Assembly: GCF_000472525.1 (NCBI RefSeq)
Contig: NZ_AWZT01000020.1
Span: forward strand, 1 to 64,000
From: Paraburkholderia dilworthii
Lineage (GTDB): Bacteria; Pseudomonadota; Gammaproteobacteria; Burkholderiales; Burkholderiaceae
Length of the DNA: 64,000 nt
Direction of reading: 5' to 3'
Position numbers and translations under genes: made by a program. Numbering within the stretch: position 1 is the stretch's first letter; every line of letters begins with the position of its first letter. Shown piece after piece: positions 18,601 through 27,175 of this stretch. The notes under the pieces were generated by a model. That model saw only the letters and a program-made list of their open reading frames with translations, did not search any database and was not told the origin of the DNA.

Positions 18601-20191
18601 ACAGCGCCTGCGCTCGAACCTGAGCCGCGCCGACCCGGCGATTCAACGCTCGTTCCTGCACAGCAAGGAAGACGTCTATCGTGAAGCGGCGGATCTGCTT
18701 ATTGACGAGGGGCGACTGCTTGAAGCGCAGGATGTGCTGTCCATGCTCAAGCAGGAAGAGTACTTTGACTTTCTGCGCCGCACCGGCCCCTACGCGGCTT
18801 CGCAAGCACGAGCCGCGACGCCTCAGGAGAAGACATGGGAGGCCCGCTATCGCGAGATCAATGCGCAGCTTGCCCGGTTGGGCGAGGAAGAAAGTGCGTT
18901 TCGCCTGAAGGCCAAGCTCGGAACGCTTTCTGGCGACGAGATGAAACGCCGCATCGCAGTGCAAGCCGACCTCGACGTAGCGAATCGCGCATTTGAGGCC
19001 TTCATCGGTGAACTCGAGCGTCAACAGTATCTGGCTGTACGCTCCAGCGCGACTGTTTCTCAAAGCTCGGATGCGCGAGGTTTTCGCTCTTTCGAAGTCA
19101 CCCTGCAGAAACTGGGCCACGGAGCGGTGGTGATCGCTTACGTCGTGGCCGCGGACAGAGTGTCGATTATGCTGACCACGCCGAACGTGCAAATCGCGCG
19201 CACGACCCGTATTTCATCGAGAAGGCTCAACCAGCAGGTCGCACGCTTTCGCATGGCGGTACAGGACCCGCGCTCCGATCCACGCCCTTACGCAAAGCTT
19301 CTGTACGACGAATTGATCGGGCCGATTGCGGATTACCTGCGCGACGCTAAAGCCGACACGCTGATGCTGAGCCTTGACGGAACCCTCAGATACGTGCCTT
19401 TTTCCGCTCTGTACGATGGCCAGAAGTATCTGGTCGAGCGCTTCAAGACTGTCATTTATGCGGGGGCGACGAAGGACAAGCTGCACGACTCGCCTCAGCA
19501 GCGATGGAGAGTATCCGGGCTGGGCGTTACGGAGACGTTGTCAGGATTTAAGCGCTTGCCCGGCGTACGTGAAGAGCTCACCGGAATTGTCCGACAGGGC
19601 AACACGGGGCTTCTCCCCGGCGTTCTCTATTTCGATAAGGACTTCACTGACAAAAATTTGCGCGACGCGTTGGACCGACAGTATCCCGTCGTCCACATCG
19701 CGAGTCATTTCGTATTTACGCCAGGGACTGAGGACGATTCGTTCCTACTGCTGGGCGATGGGACGCGCTTGTCGCTTTCAAGGCTCCGTTCAGTCGCGTA
19801 CAACTTCGGGAACGTGGATCTCCTTACGCTGTCCGCTTGCCAGACGGCGATCGGCGAGGGTCGGGACGCCAATGGCAAGGAAATCGAAGGCTTTGCGGTA
19901 CTAGCGCAGGAAAGCGGAGCGAAAGCTGTACTCGCGACCCTATGGTCCGTGGACGACGAAAGCACGGCGTTCGTCATGCAGGATTTCTATCGAATCAGGC
20001 AAGCAACCCCCGGCATCACCAAGGCCGCAGCGTTACAGCGCGCGCAAACGGAGACCATGAGCGCGACTTCAAGCAAGATTGCGGAGAACCGGGGCGGCAC
20101 ACTGCAAAGAGCCAAGGCGCCCGCGGATAGCGTTCCGTTTAAGCATCCGTATTATTGGGCGCCTTTCATTCTCATGGGCAATTGGTTGTAG
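15656..20191 (+). CDS. Exported RHS-TPR-CHAT protease fusion
   Basis: 1,511 residues. A signal peptide or anchor lies at about 17-38 (ending VSAFA). Residues about 40-470 resemble the DUF6531/YD-repeat start of RHS proteins (GSIFDLRVSRSYNSRS, FGFGWCSDFET, FDKNGQLQEA, FEYDDLHNL). About 520-1010 are tetratricopeptide repeats (for example FNNQGILFSWLGNEDRAAQIY). The C-terminal 300 residues are a CHAT domain, the caspase-related cysteine protease fold, with H1351 in HIASHF and C1395 in LSACQTA, plus GAKAVLATLWSVDD. TPR-CHAT proteins are proteases released by a sensed signal. The RHS module and the export signal are unexpected for that class. It ends the plus-strand arm after the secreted hydrolase gene. 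Domain calls are firm; function is inferred. Confidence 0.85.
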   Translation: MNDASIQRGRPWTLKLQKAAGVVVLCVVSLFAVSAFALVDMKNGNYSNEWVDLLSPRKDGSLVEGRGSIFDLRVSRSYNSRSLYDGIFGFGWCSDFETIVRPTAEGNVIVEWCGAGKIETFQRADSSPEEVSAMAVKIANSLKAIQEKDSTSVSSLIGGFVPNAWNALKTKLIEDEELRTLWALRLGVATPVLPGTVLKRFGSGSATVSVVMDGYVFVPGDGKQYRFDKNGQLQEARDASSISLRFTRGNGHIERVESSDGRALVFTFYSDGKVKKIEGPGGIAVDYRYQDGNLTGVRNAWLNVYRFEYDDLHNLTKAIWPDKTYIELRYDREHDLVAGFRDREGCLEDYLYETGDPYHYMTFVLKTCADGRVIARNSYEFRHTKRPDGDYALTYVRAKSDWEMRTSDTAIYYDLDGRPVKTIRNADIATFSYDDRGLLAKRSMGNKEWVFQYPPDASVPDMVIENTLDDQRTVVGSRRFYYDPWPAPYGTTEPIPASASSRMPDPLSPVFQQQRASDRLSEAAQTLARWDEQLARGKDHSGRTALAALAMTLGADCARQQNLQCALTSFDRAISIASANHLTETHYHALEWKARVYMKSALPADAIMPLRQAIDLIDGTKARGSTDEIQLVRYLIEAYKVAEQYSKAYETLGRLSALGFTDEQYEDLKAEIYTDVGLYQLALTSYRASLSLLLVAIDRRRFDTEELIASVADVFYQMGDPDKAIAVLDSELAIHMASERPSNGSGSLMSSKALYLTQARRYSEALKVIGEAIDALQKEHASDMRLGDAFNNQGILFSWLGNEDRAAQIYRQAIVLQSRNTTGRLAAASTMANLAVSYRGLGRYRDAVDLLNQSLTIRRSSFPSGHWLIGKTLCEIGETYRQSGDLQLAHRNLAQGSANLQEALGFSNSRFALCLDSLGKTELAEGNFASARADIRNALQVAIRTGDPESVWAAERSMSQLLQHEKRPDLAIFFSKEAIGNIQRLRSNLSRADPAIQRSFLHSKEDVYREAADLLIDEGRLLEAQDVLSMLKQEEYFDFLRRTGPYAASQARAATPQEKTWEARYREINAQLARLGEEESAFRLKAKLGTLSGDEMKRRIAVQADLDVANRAFEAFIGELERQQYLAVRSSATVSQSSDARGFRSFEVTLQKLGHGAVVIAYVVAADRVSIMLTTPNVQIARTTRISSRRLNQQVARFRMAVQDPRSDPRPYAKLLYDELIGPIADYLRDAKADTLMLSLDGTLRYVPFSALYDGQKYLVERFKTVIYAGATKDKLHDSPQQRWRVSGLGVTETLSGFKRLPGVREELTGIVRQGNTGLLPGVLYFDKDFTDKNLRDALDRQYPVVHIASHFVFTPGTEDDSFLLLGDGTRLSLSRLRSVAYNFGNVDLLTLSACQTAIGEGRDANGKEIEGFAVLAQESGAKAVLATLWSVDDESTAFVMQDFYRIRQATPGITKAAALQRAQTETMSATSSKIAENRGGTLQRAKAPADSVPFKHPYYWAPFILMGNWL

Positions 20192-20692
20192 ATAACAGCA
20201 TAGAAGTGACCGCTCGTTTGGCTTGAATGGACGTCAGGTGTTGGAACGAGACGGTCATTCAAGAGGCGGTGGGATCGAGGTGCCGAACGGCCGGAATTGG
20301 CCTACTACTGCCTCATGCGTCATGCACCATACAGCGGTGCCCCGACGTCGCGGGGCGAGGGACTGGGTGCGACCCTGAACCGCCGTTCGCACTTGTCCCA
20401 TTGCAACGACCGTTTCTGAGGTGCAGCCGCCGCACGCCGCACCTCGTCGATCGGCAATTTATCGGCCGTTAGCGGTGGTTCGCGAATCGACTTCTGCAAG
20501 GCACGCAAGTGCGCACGTTCCAACCCTCATGCCTCCGTGGGGGAAGCGCTTGTTCTTCTCCGGCGCGTCGCCTTCACCGCTCGTGTCTCTATTAGCAAAC
20601 AAGACCTGACTCAGGTCGCGAGTGCAGATCCGGCGGCCGTATGGCTGAGCATTGCCACCCCCACGGTAGACACCCAGAGATTGCCTGACCGT
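20192..20692. other. Intergenic stretch without a supported gene
   Basis: About 500 bp between convergent genes. It carries phrases seen in other gaps of the island (GACCGCTC, AACGGCCGG, GACGGTCATTC). No ORF with motif or ribosome-binding site and no hairpin-plus-T-run terminator was found. Confidence 0.35.
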
Positions 20693-21772
20693 TCAACGAC
20701 CTAGTTCCATGAGGAATTCGTCGACGAGGGCAAACACATAGTCCGCAGGGTCATCGTCGTCGTCGCGGAGCTCGAGCATCTTGCAAATGTCGGTATCGTT
20801 GACGTGAATCAGCAGCTTCTCGCCGTCTCGCATCGCACCTCTTGACGCTTCAATGGCATTGCCGTTCGGTCCAAGCCTCGAAAAAATGATAGCAACGGAC
20901 CTAAACGCTTCCTTGAAGAGATATTTCTCTGTCGAATACACCTGGTTCTGTCCAATTTTCCCGGCATAGTTCTTCAGCTCGAACACCATGTACCGAGTGC
21001 GGCACTCCTTCAGGACGAAGTCCCAGAATGCCGTTCCTCCCCTCACTCGGCAAACCAGGTCAAAGATGTGTAGCCCGTCTGCGTTGCGCTTCTGTGGTCG
21101 ATGCGTTTTCCAGTCCAAGCCTTCCTGGAACAGGTACTCGAAAATCCGCGCGCCGAGGTTTTCGAACTTGCTCGCTGTCGTCTTACCCTTTGCGAGAGCG
21201 TGCAACTCTCGACATAAGTCACGACCTGTCGTGCGAGGGGGCGAATGTGGCTTATTTGCCGCTACTGTGACGAGTGAGAGCAATCTATCCAGCAGCGGGG
21301 CGGCCAATCTTTGCCTCTGCAGCGATTCTTCAATGGGAGTCGCAGATGCGTCCCGAAGCATTGGTAGCAGTTGCTCGAGCTGGCCGGCTAAGTCTGGGAA
21401 ATCCTCAGCCCATTTACGCAATGTCAATGCGTCAGCTACGAAAACCCCGTACTTGGCAGCAAGAGCGTCAATATGGACTGCTTCAACAATGGATGAGACC
21501 ACCAGTATCGCGCCCTGATACTGTCGATGGGCGGCAACGAACGCACTCAATCTCGCCGCGGCATCGTTAATGATGCTTTTAATCGCACTAACCGTTCGAA
21601 AATACTTGACCTCGATCGCCACAAGCATCTGTTTATACTCGATCGTGAAGTCCAGTGGATCCCGTCCACCAAGTTCTTTCACCGGGTATTTGAAGCGACC
21701 GAGCAAGTCTCCGATCCAACGCTCAAAACGCTCGGCGTCGGACCAGTAAATTCTGTTCTGATTGTCATCCAT
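20693..21772 (-). CDS. Nuclease-like protein with two possible PD-(D/E)XK sites
   Basis: 359 residues from the ATG at 21772. The longer frame would need a TTG, and its first 18 residues add no domain. The N-terminal region (about 15-120) looks like a restriction-endonuclease fold: D41 in RDPLDF, then IEVKY with E54 and K56, then strand AILVVSSI. The C-terminal part (about 205-335) repeats the pattern: HIFDLVCRV, FWDFVLKE, then MVFELKNY with Glu and Lys, and SVAIIFSRLG. It follows the OLD-family gene on the same strand after about 140 bp, so the pair may form one two-gene system. It was not recognised as a member of a named defence family. Catalytic assignments are by pattern only. Confidence 0.62.
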   Translation of the reverse strand: MDDNQNRIYWSDAERFERWIGDLLGRFKYPVKELGGRDPLDFTIEYKQMLVAIEVKYFRTVSAIKSIINDAAARLSAFVAAHRQYQGAILVVSSIVEAVHIDALAAKYGVFVADALTLRKWAEDFPDLAGQLEQLLPMLRDASATPIEESLQRQRLAAPLLDRLLSLVTVAANKPHSPPRTTGRDLCRELHALAKGKTTASKFENLGARIFEYLFQEGLDWKTHRPQKRNADGLHIFDLVCRVRGGTAFWDFVLKECRTRYMVFELKNYAGKIGQNQVYSTEKYLFKEAFRSVAIIFSRLGPNGNAIEASRGAMRDGEKLLIHVNDTDICKMLELRDDDDDPADYVFALVDEFLMELGR

Positions 21773-21913
21773 TTTTGTTTGCCTTCGTTCTTTTTGAAAT
21801 CGACGTCCGGCCAAGACGTTGGCCAAAACCTAGGTGCCAAGGAAAGTCCGGCAGCTAGCCCGGTCCCCGCCACAGTTAGTCGTAAGCTCGACCGCGTTCG
21901 AGAAGATTTGGGT

Positions 21914-23665
21914 TTACATCCAGTGCGCTAAGTCAACCAAGTCCTGCGGCGAAGTCGCGTGGTTCAGGTTGCCGTTCTGCCGCGCGGTGTTGACGAACCC
22001 AATGCGGGCAGTATCTTTCTTTCCGATTCCGAGGTGGGCTTCGATGGCCCCGCCGGACCAAATCCAGATGCCATGTGCTCGCAGAGCCGTCACGATGCGG
22101 CCCACTTCGGCAACCATCACCTGTGCCATCTGCGCGAAGGCCTCCGCGGGTTTCAAGGTCGACCAGACACCCTGAGGGCTTTGCTTTGTCGGAAGTCCGT
22201 CATCGCCTAGGAAAACATTGAATTGCGCGGCATTGGCGGCAAACCATGCCTTGCAGGCTAAGATATCCGGGTCAGCAGGGGCGATGAGCCCGGAATTCGG
22301 TGCCACCTTGAAGGCGAAGTCCAGGTCTGCGAGTGCCTTGGGTGTGTAGCCCACCGCGCGCAAGATGGTCATCATCGGCAGGAGCGAGGAGCTGCTGGAG
22401 CCCGGGACCAGGCAGCCCTTGTCGTGCACGTAGGAGTGACCCCGCACGACTTGATAGATCGATGGCACCAGCATCATCTCTGTCTTGCCTTCCACCAGTA
22501 GGACCTTCTCGGAGAACAGCAGATGAGTCGCCGCCTGCAGCGAGAACACCACCTCAGCCTGGGCTGGGTGAGCATGTAATGCAGTCGCTGCCGACTGCAA
22601 CTTCTGGCGCGCCGCCGTGCGGTTGTCAGCGCCCTTATAGATCATAAGGGTCTGCAAGGCGTGGGCATGACCGATGAGCAGCGGCGAATGCGTCGAGAAG
22701 ATGACCTGGAAGTTTTGCGTCGAAAGCAGCAGCAGGGATTCCCGCAGCAACTCCACCGCCTGCGGATGCAGGCACAACTCGGGCTCATCAATCAGCAGCA
22801 CGATAGTGCCGCCGGGATTGCCGCCGGCGACACTCGTCATGTCGGCAAGGAGCTTGATGAGCGCCATGTGCGCACTGCGCTGCGCACCGTGACCGAACGA
22901 CGAGATGGGTCGGGGGCTCCCCTGAACGTCCGACAAGGTCACAGTGGAGGTCTTGAAGATTTCCTCGATGCTCGGCGTCGCAAAGTTCAGGTGCAGAGAC
23001 AATCCCGGGAAGAAGGACGCGATGGCATTGCTTGCATCGGTCTCGAATATGGCGAGCTCCGCCATACGGTTCTGCCCCGCAAGAAAGGCCGATACGTCGG
23101 AAAAGGCGGCCTGCATGGCGGCGATCGCCGGCGCATTTTGGGCATGGATCTTTGCCAGCACCTGCTTGAGCAATAGGCCGATAGTGTTTTTTGCGGCAAA
23201 CTTGCCGATATCTTCGCCGGCGTTTTCCATTGCCTCGATGTAGAGCGGCTCGGGAAACAATACGGTCAGCGCATTGTCGAGCCCAGCGGGGTTGTCGGAC
23301 CAGTCGTTAGTCGTATGGTCGAACACCTCGACCTTGACCTGGCCCACCGGACAGCCAGGGAAGGGCTGAATTCGCCGGACTTTCAGCGCGCCCCCAATGA
23401 GAAACGGAGCCACTGCTAACTGCTGGTTCTGCGGCAGCAGTGCTAGGTTGACGTCCTCGATCACGCCGGCCACCCACATCGGTGCGGCTGCATCATGGAA
23501 CATGTGCGCCGGCTGAACGGCCTTTTTGAGCAACCAGTTGATTGCCCGCAGAATGTTTGATTTGCCCGAATTGTTGTATCCAACGATCGGGTTGAATCCA
23601 GCCAGCGGGACGGTCAAATTATGGCAAGAACAAAAGTTCCTGATGGTGACTTCTGAGAGCCTCAT
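21914..23665 (-). CDS. OLD-family ATPase with TOPRIM nuclease domain
   Basis: 583 residues. The N-terminal ABC-type ATPase has Walker A GYNNSGKSN (about 29-37), Walker B LLIDEPELCLHP and switch FSTHSPLL, placing it in the OLD (overcoming lysogenization defect) class. A TOPRIM domain follows at about 390-480 with KVLLVEGKTEMM (catalytic Glu) and an acidic DLDF strand. OLD proteins nick or cut DNA and act in anti-phage systems such as Gabija (with a UvrD helicase), Eco8-type retrons and the related PARIS ATPase. None of those partners is present here. The same-strand neighbour downstream is instead a PD-(D/E)XK-like protein. Confidence 0.85.
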   Translation of the reverse strand: MRLSEVTIRNFCSCHNLTVPLAGFNPIVGYNNSGKSNILRAINWLLKKAVQPAHMFHDAAAPMWVAGVIEDVNLALLPQNQQLAVAPFLIGGALKVRRIQPFPGCPVGQVKVEVFDHTTNDWSDNPAGLDNALTVLFPEPLYIEAMENAGEDIGKFAAKNTIGLLLKQVLAKIHAQNAPAIAAMQAAFSDVSAFLAGQNRMAELAIFETDASNAIASFFPGLSLHLNFATPSIEEIFKTSTVTLSDVQGSPRPISSFGHGAQRSAHMALIKLLADMTSVAGGNPGGTIVLLIDEPELCLHPQAVELLRESLLLLSTQNFQVIFSTHSPLLIGHAHALQTLMIYKGADNRTAARQKLQSAATALHAHPAQAEVVFSLQAATHLLFSEKVLLVEGKTEMMLVPSIYQVVRGHSYVHDKGCLVPGSSSSSLLPMMTILRAVGYTPKALADLDFAFKVAPNSGLIAPADPDILACKAWFAANAAQFNVFLGDDGLPTKQSPQGVWSTLKPAEAFAQMAQVMVAEVGRIVTALRAHGIWIWSGGAIEAHLGIGKKDTARIGFVNTARQNGNLNHATSPQDLVDLAHWM

Positions 23666-24155
23666 TCGTGTTCCTGATTTTTGCTCGAAATATTAGGCAA
23701 TGTCCGCCTCGTGCCAACTAAGGTTGATGCCCTTCATATTGGCGCGAGTATGAACCGTGGCGCGGTGACCGGCCAAGTGCGCCCCGTTATGCCGGCCGCC
23801 ATTTTACGAGGCGTGCGGCACTTCCGAAATGGCTCACCATCACCGGTATCTGGTAGTTTTTATGTCGGGAGAATACGGCAAATGACTGCGCGTGAATATA
23901 AACCGCCCTTTTCTCGCGGCGTTGCAAGCAGATTTCGGCGTTTGCGGGGGCAAGTGGCCAATGAGCCGTCCGGTGAACGTCCGCTGTTTGAGCGCAACCA
24001 CCGCTTGAATGGCCGCGGGGCTGATTCGGTGAAGGACGACTGCTGGCCGGACTACGCCTGTGGCACAGGAGGCTTGGTCATTGCGTTGCCAAACCACTTC
24101 GAACCAAGGGCACAGTTACACTTGAGAGTAAGACTCTGCACTCCATTTACCTCTC
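23666..24155. other. Intergenic region upstream of the OLD gene
   Basis: About 490 bp separating the divergent OLD gene and the small zinc-finger-like gene. Short frames show no motif. It should hold the promoter of the OLD operon; no convincing box pair was identified. Confidence 0.35.
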
Positions 24156-24590
24156 GTGAACAAACGTATCCGCCGGCCTTTGCATCCTCAATGGCCCTTT
24201 CCGCCAAGCCGCAATGTCGCTGGTCGCTCCTTCGGAGATCTCGTCGCGCTTCAATATTGCGGCGCGGAGGTGTGGCTCTGGCGATGCCGGTGCGGCCGCC
24301 AAGTGACCGCCGCGCTAACGATCGTGGAGAGCGGTGAAGTGCGTGATTGCGGCTGCCGTGAGCAGCGTCGTGTGTGGCGGTCGCGACCGGGCTCACCTGC
24401 GCTGAAGAGCGGCGAGGTTTTCGGCCAATTGACCACGGAGCGGTACGAGGGCGATGGATTGTGGACGTGCCGGTGCGACTGCGGCGCTGAGGCGACAGTG
24501 AGCGCCGGACGTCTGCGAACGGGCAAGGCGCACTCGTGCGGCATTTGCCTCGTCGCTCAGCCGACCGGGCCACGTAGCCCCTTGGCTTGA
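24156..24590 (+). CDS. Small protein with duplicated CxCG...C zinc-binding motif
   Basis: 144 residues with two tandem copies of one unit: RSFGDLVALQY...WRCRCG...RDCGC at about 24-68 and EVFGQLTTERYE...WTCRCDCG...HSCGIC at about 86-132. The unit G-x-x-F-G-x-L, a Trp-x-Cys-x-Cys and a closing Cys pair is common in small phage and island proteins and probably binds one zinc per repeat, perhaps for DNA contact. The start is GTG with no strong ribosome-binding site. It stands alone between the OLD operon and an unrecognised minus-strand gene. The function is unknown. Confidence 0.6.
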   Translation: MNKRIRRPLHPQWPFPPSRNVAGRSFGDLVALQYCGAEVWLWRCRCGRQVTAALTIVESGEVRDCGCREQRRVWRSRPGSPALKSGEVFGQLTTERYEGDGLWTCRCDCGAEATVSAGRLRTGKAHSCGICLVAQPTGPRSPLA

Positions 24591-24851
24591 TTGCGCGGCT
24601 GTCAGTGGACAACCCGACGCCGCCGAATTACCGAAACTTCCCCGATACGGGCGCCGCGGATCCCTTCGATCATGCAGCTGAGCCTCTCTTTTTTCGACGG
24701 ACCGCCCTCGACCCAACCCGGTCATTGCGTCGCGTTTGCTGTTGACGTCCGCTTCCAAAGAAAAGGACATCGGTCATTCGATTCGGCGATATGATCGGTC
24801 CATTATCGGTCTTTGCGGTCGCTCGCCGAGTTCCACCAGATTGTCGGCCAG

Positions 24852-25754
24852 TTAGAGAGCCAAAATGAGCTTACTAGTTTCGTCGGGGTCAAACATGCCG
24901 GGACGATCCTCAGGATCGCACCACGTCCCGTAGACATCGTCCAAGAGACCATCTGAGGTCATCACCTCAAGTGGCGCGACAGTCTTCCAACCCTGTACAA
25001 ATTTTCTCAATCGGAACTGATCTGAGGGGTCCCGCTTAGGAACGCCAGCGAGCTCATATGCTGTCGCCCAATCATGATCATTTATGGATCGAACCGACAG
25101 GTCCATCGACGAATGCTTGCACAACGCTGCGTCGAGGCATTCGCTATTCAATGAAGCGAGCTCCGCGATTAGTCGGCCCAACGAGGTTGCAGCCTCCACA
25201 TCGAGCGCACGATCACCAGCCAGTTCCGGTCCTGAGAGGGGGAAACGGTACGAGAAAAGCTCTCGGTGTTCGCGAAGCTCCTCGAGCTGTGTGCGCCATT
25301 CCTGCATTCGCCCTGGATTGAGCGAGCGCATGTAGTCGGCGGTGCGATTGAGGATGTTCTGGTGCGTCATCTTGACCGTCTTTTCACCTTGCCACACAAC
25401 TTGGGGAGAGGTGAGGAGGAAGGCTCGACATGCGCTCAGAACCGCATAATAGTTGAAATATGGAACACCAAGCATTAGGTTGTGTTCGTATGCGTATGCT
25501 GCTGAGCCAGCGAGCATATTGGCGGCGGTTGCGAATTTTATCGCTAGATAGTGACGCAATATCCAGTGGCTATTTGCATCGACGTCGAACGCCTTCGCTA
25601 TCGGCGCGAAGAGCGCGCGGCGATCGGTGCAGTATGACTGGATCATCGCCAAATCGGCTTGGCGCGGCAGTTCCTCATAGCTATAACAATACGTTGACCC
25701 GGTTGCGTTGCGGATGTCTTCGAGAGTGACTGTGCAGGAATTATTCATGAGCAT
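24852..25754 (-). CDS. Unrecognised helical protein
   Basis: 300 residues, predominantly alpha-helical from its residue pattern, soluble, with no signal peptide. Clusters of aromatics (YCYSYEE; VPYFNYYAVLSACRAF) and a helix ending MTHQNILNRTADYMRSLN give a faint HEPN-like impression, but no Rx4-6H motif can be fixed with confidence. ATG codons at 25754 and 25748 are both possible starts. The gene is monocistronic between gaps. Its location in a run of nuclease genes suggests a defence or addiction role, which remains unsupported by sequence. Confidence 0.6.
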   Translation of the reverse strand: MLMNNSCTVTLEDIRNATGSTYCYSYEELPRQADLAMIQSYCTDRRALFAPIAKAFDVDANSHWILRHYLAIKFATAANMLAGSAAYAYEHNLMLGVPYFNYYAVLSACRAFLLTSPQVVWQGEKTVKMTHQNILNRTADYMRSLNPGRMQEWRTQLEELREHRELFSYRFPLSGPELAGDRALDVEAATSLGRLIAELASLNSECLDAALCKHSSMDLSVRSINDHDWATAYELAGVPKRDPSDQFRLRKFVQGWKTVAPLEVMTSDGLLDDVYGTWCDPEDRPGMFDPDETSKLILAL

Positions 25755-26158
25755 GAGTCCGTTTCATTGTAGTCGGACGTTTAGGAGGCGATTCTTAAAT
25801 CAGCTAAGAGACGGTGCATGCATCTTGAGAAAATCGAATCCAGCATGACGATAGCTTAGCTTTGGACAAATTTGGCAAGCTTACACTCGCTTTCCGTGTG
25901 AGGGGCACACCGACTGACGATGTACTCACCGGTATCTGACGGGGCTTGCGCCTGTCATTCCCCCCATGAACTATCGCCACTCCGAGAAACTCGGCAAAGA
26001 GACTTGAACTGCTCAGTCCGACCCAAATAGGGCGTTCGCAACGTCTCGTCGCGGATGTTCGTGAACGTACTTCAGTAGCCCATTCTCGGCGAAGTGATAC
26101 CCTTCACGTCCGAGAGTTCGCTCACGCCCTTCGCTCGGACTTCAACAACTCGGAACCG
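25755..26158. other. Divergent intergenic region without a supported gene
   Basis: About 400 bp between the unrecognised minus-strand gene and the Mrr-like gene. No ORF with motif is present. It should contain promoters for both flanking genes, but none was identified with confidence. Confidence 0.35.
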
Positions 26159-27175
26159 ATGGCCAAGATCTACACTTCCCCAAACCATCTCGCCGGCTTC
26201 TTCTCAGAGCGGTTAGGCATCAAATCAGGCTTGGCACTCACTAGGGGCGAGATCATTGCTCACCTTGATCCCGGCCGCGTCGCCAGCATAATCGACACGG
26301 AAGATGATGGCGTTATTTCGGTTGCATCATCCGATATACACGATTCGTTTCAAATTGCTCTATATCGTTTGGGCGTGATACCGACGAAGTTCGTTGGCCA
26401 TGCAATGACGACCCTCTCGATAAAACATGCGAACGACGTTGAACATCTTGCTAAGCTGAACTCGGTCGTGGACCTCCTTGCAGAATGCGTCCCCAAGATT
26501 GGTTTGGAAGGGCTGGGAACGTCATTCGTGGAGGCAGAGTTTCTCGACTTGGTTGAGACACGCATCGGTATTCCGGCCGTCGCCGTCGCCATTGAGTATC
26601 TCTCGCATGAGAGAGCAAATGAGCAAGCGAACCCGTGGTTATGGAAGCAAGCGTCGAACGGTAACTGGGAAGGCTTGGTGTGTCTGGGCGACCTCTTTCA
26701 CTCCGAATCATTGAGCGCGGAAAACGGGCGCTTTATCGACCAACGATTCATTGATTATCTGGGGCCGAACTTTGAACGAATCGGCGAAATCCATTGGCGC
26801 CAATTTGAAGCCCTCAGCGCGGAATATTTCCAGCGCAACGGATATCACGTGAAGATTGGCGAGGGGCGTAACGATGGCGGCGTCGACGTCAGGGCATGGA
26901 AGGAAGACGAGTATGGGACACCTTGCACGATACTCGTGCAATGCAAGCGACAGAAGGCCAAAGTCGGAAAGGTCGTTGTTAAGGCACTTTATGCGGACGT
27001 GCTTGACGAGCGCGCGACAAGCGGCATGCTTGTCACGACGTCCAGCCTGGAACCCGGAGCACAAAGCGTATGTACTCAGCGTGGATACCCCATCAATGTC
27101 ATCGACAGAGTGAAGCTACGAGCGTGGATTAATGCGATGAGGACGCCTGGCCGCGGCGCAGAACTCAGTACATGA
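26159..27175 (+). CDS. Mrr-like type IV restriction endonuclease
   Basis: 338 residues. The C-terminal half (about 220-330) is a typical Mrr_cat domain: WRQFEALSAEYFQRNGYHV, DGGVDV with D243, and ILVQCKRQK with Q261 and K263, then a strand GMLVTTSSLE. Mrr-type enzymes cut modified DNA. The N-terminal 200 residues form a helical domain I do not recognise, in the place where the DNA- or modification-recognition domain is expected. No methylase is adjacent, in keeping with type IV restriction. The next plus-strand gene, for a TOPRIM protein, begins 275 bp downstream, so co-transcription is uncertain. Confidence 0.75.
   Translation: MAKIYTSPNHLAGFFSERLGIKSGLALTRGEIIAHLDPGRVASIIDTEDDGVISVASSDIHDSFQIALYRLGVIPTKFVGHAMTTLSIKHANDVEHLAKLNSVVDLLAECVPKIGLEGLGTSFVEAEFLDLVETRIGIPAVAVAIEYLSHERANEQANPWLWKQASNGNWEGLVCLGDLFHSESLSAENGRFIDQRFIDYLGPNFERIGEIHWRQFEALSAEYFQRNGYHVKIGEGRNDGGVDVRAWKEDEYGTPCTILVQCKRQKAKVGKVVVKALYADVLDERATSGMLVTTSSLEPGAQSVCTQRGYPINVIDRVKLRAWINAMRTPGRGAELST

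Noticed and set aside
18407..19192. Minus-strand 261-residue frame inside the CHAT gene
   Set aside because: Third-position shadow in a GC-rich gene; the plus-strand protein has confirmed TPR and CHAT motifs.
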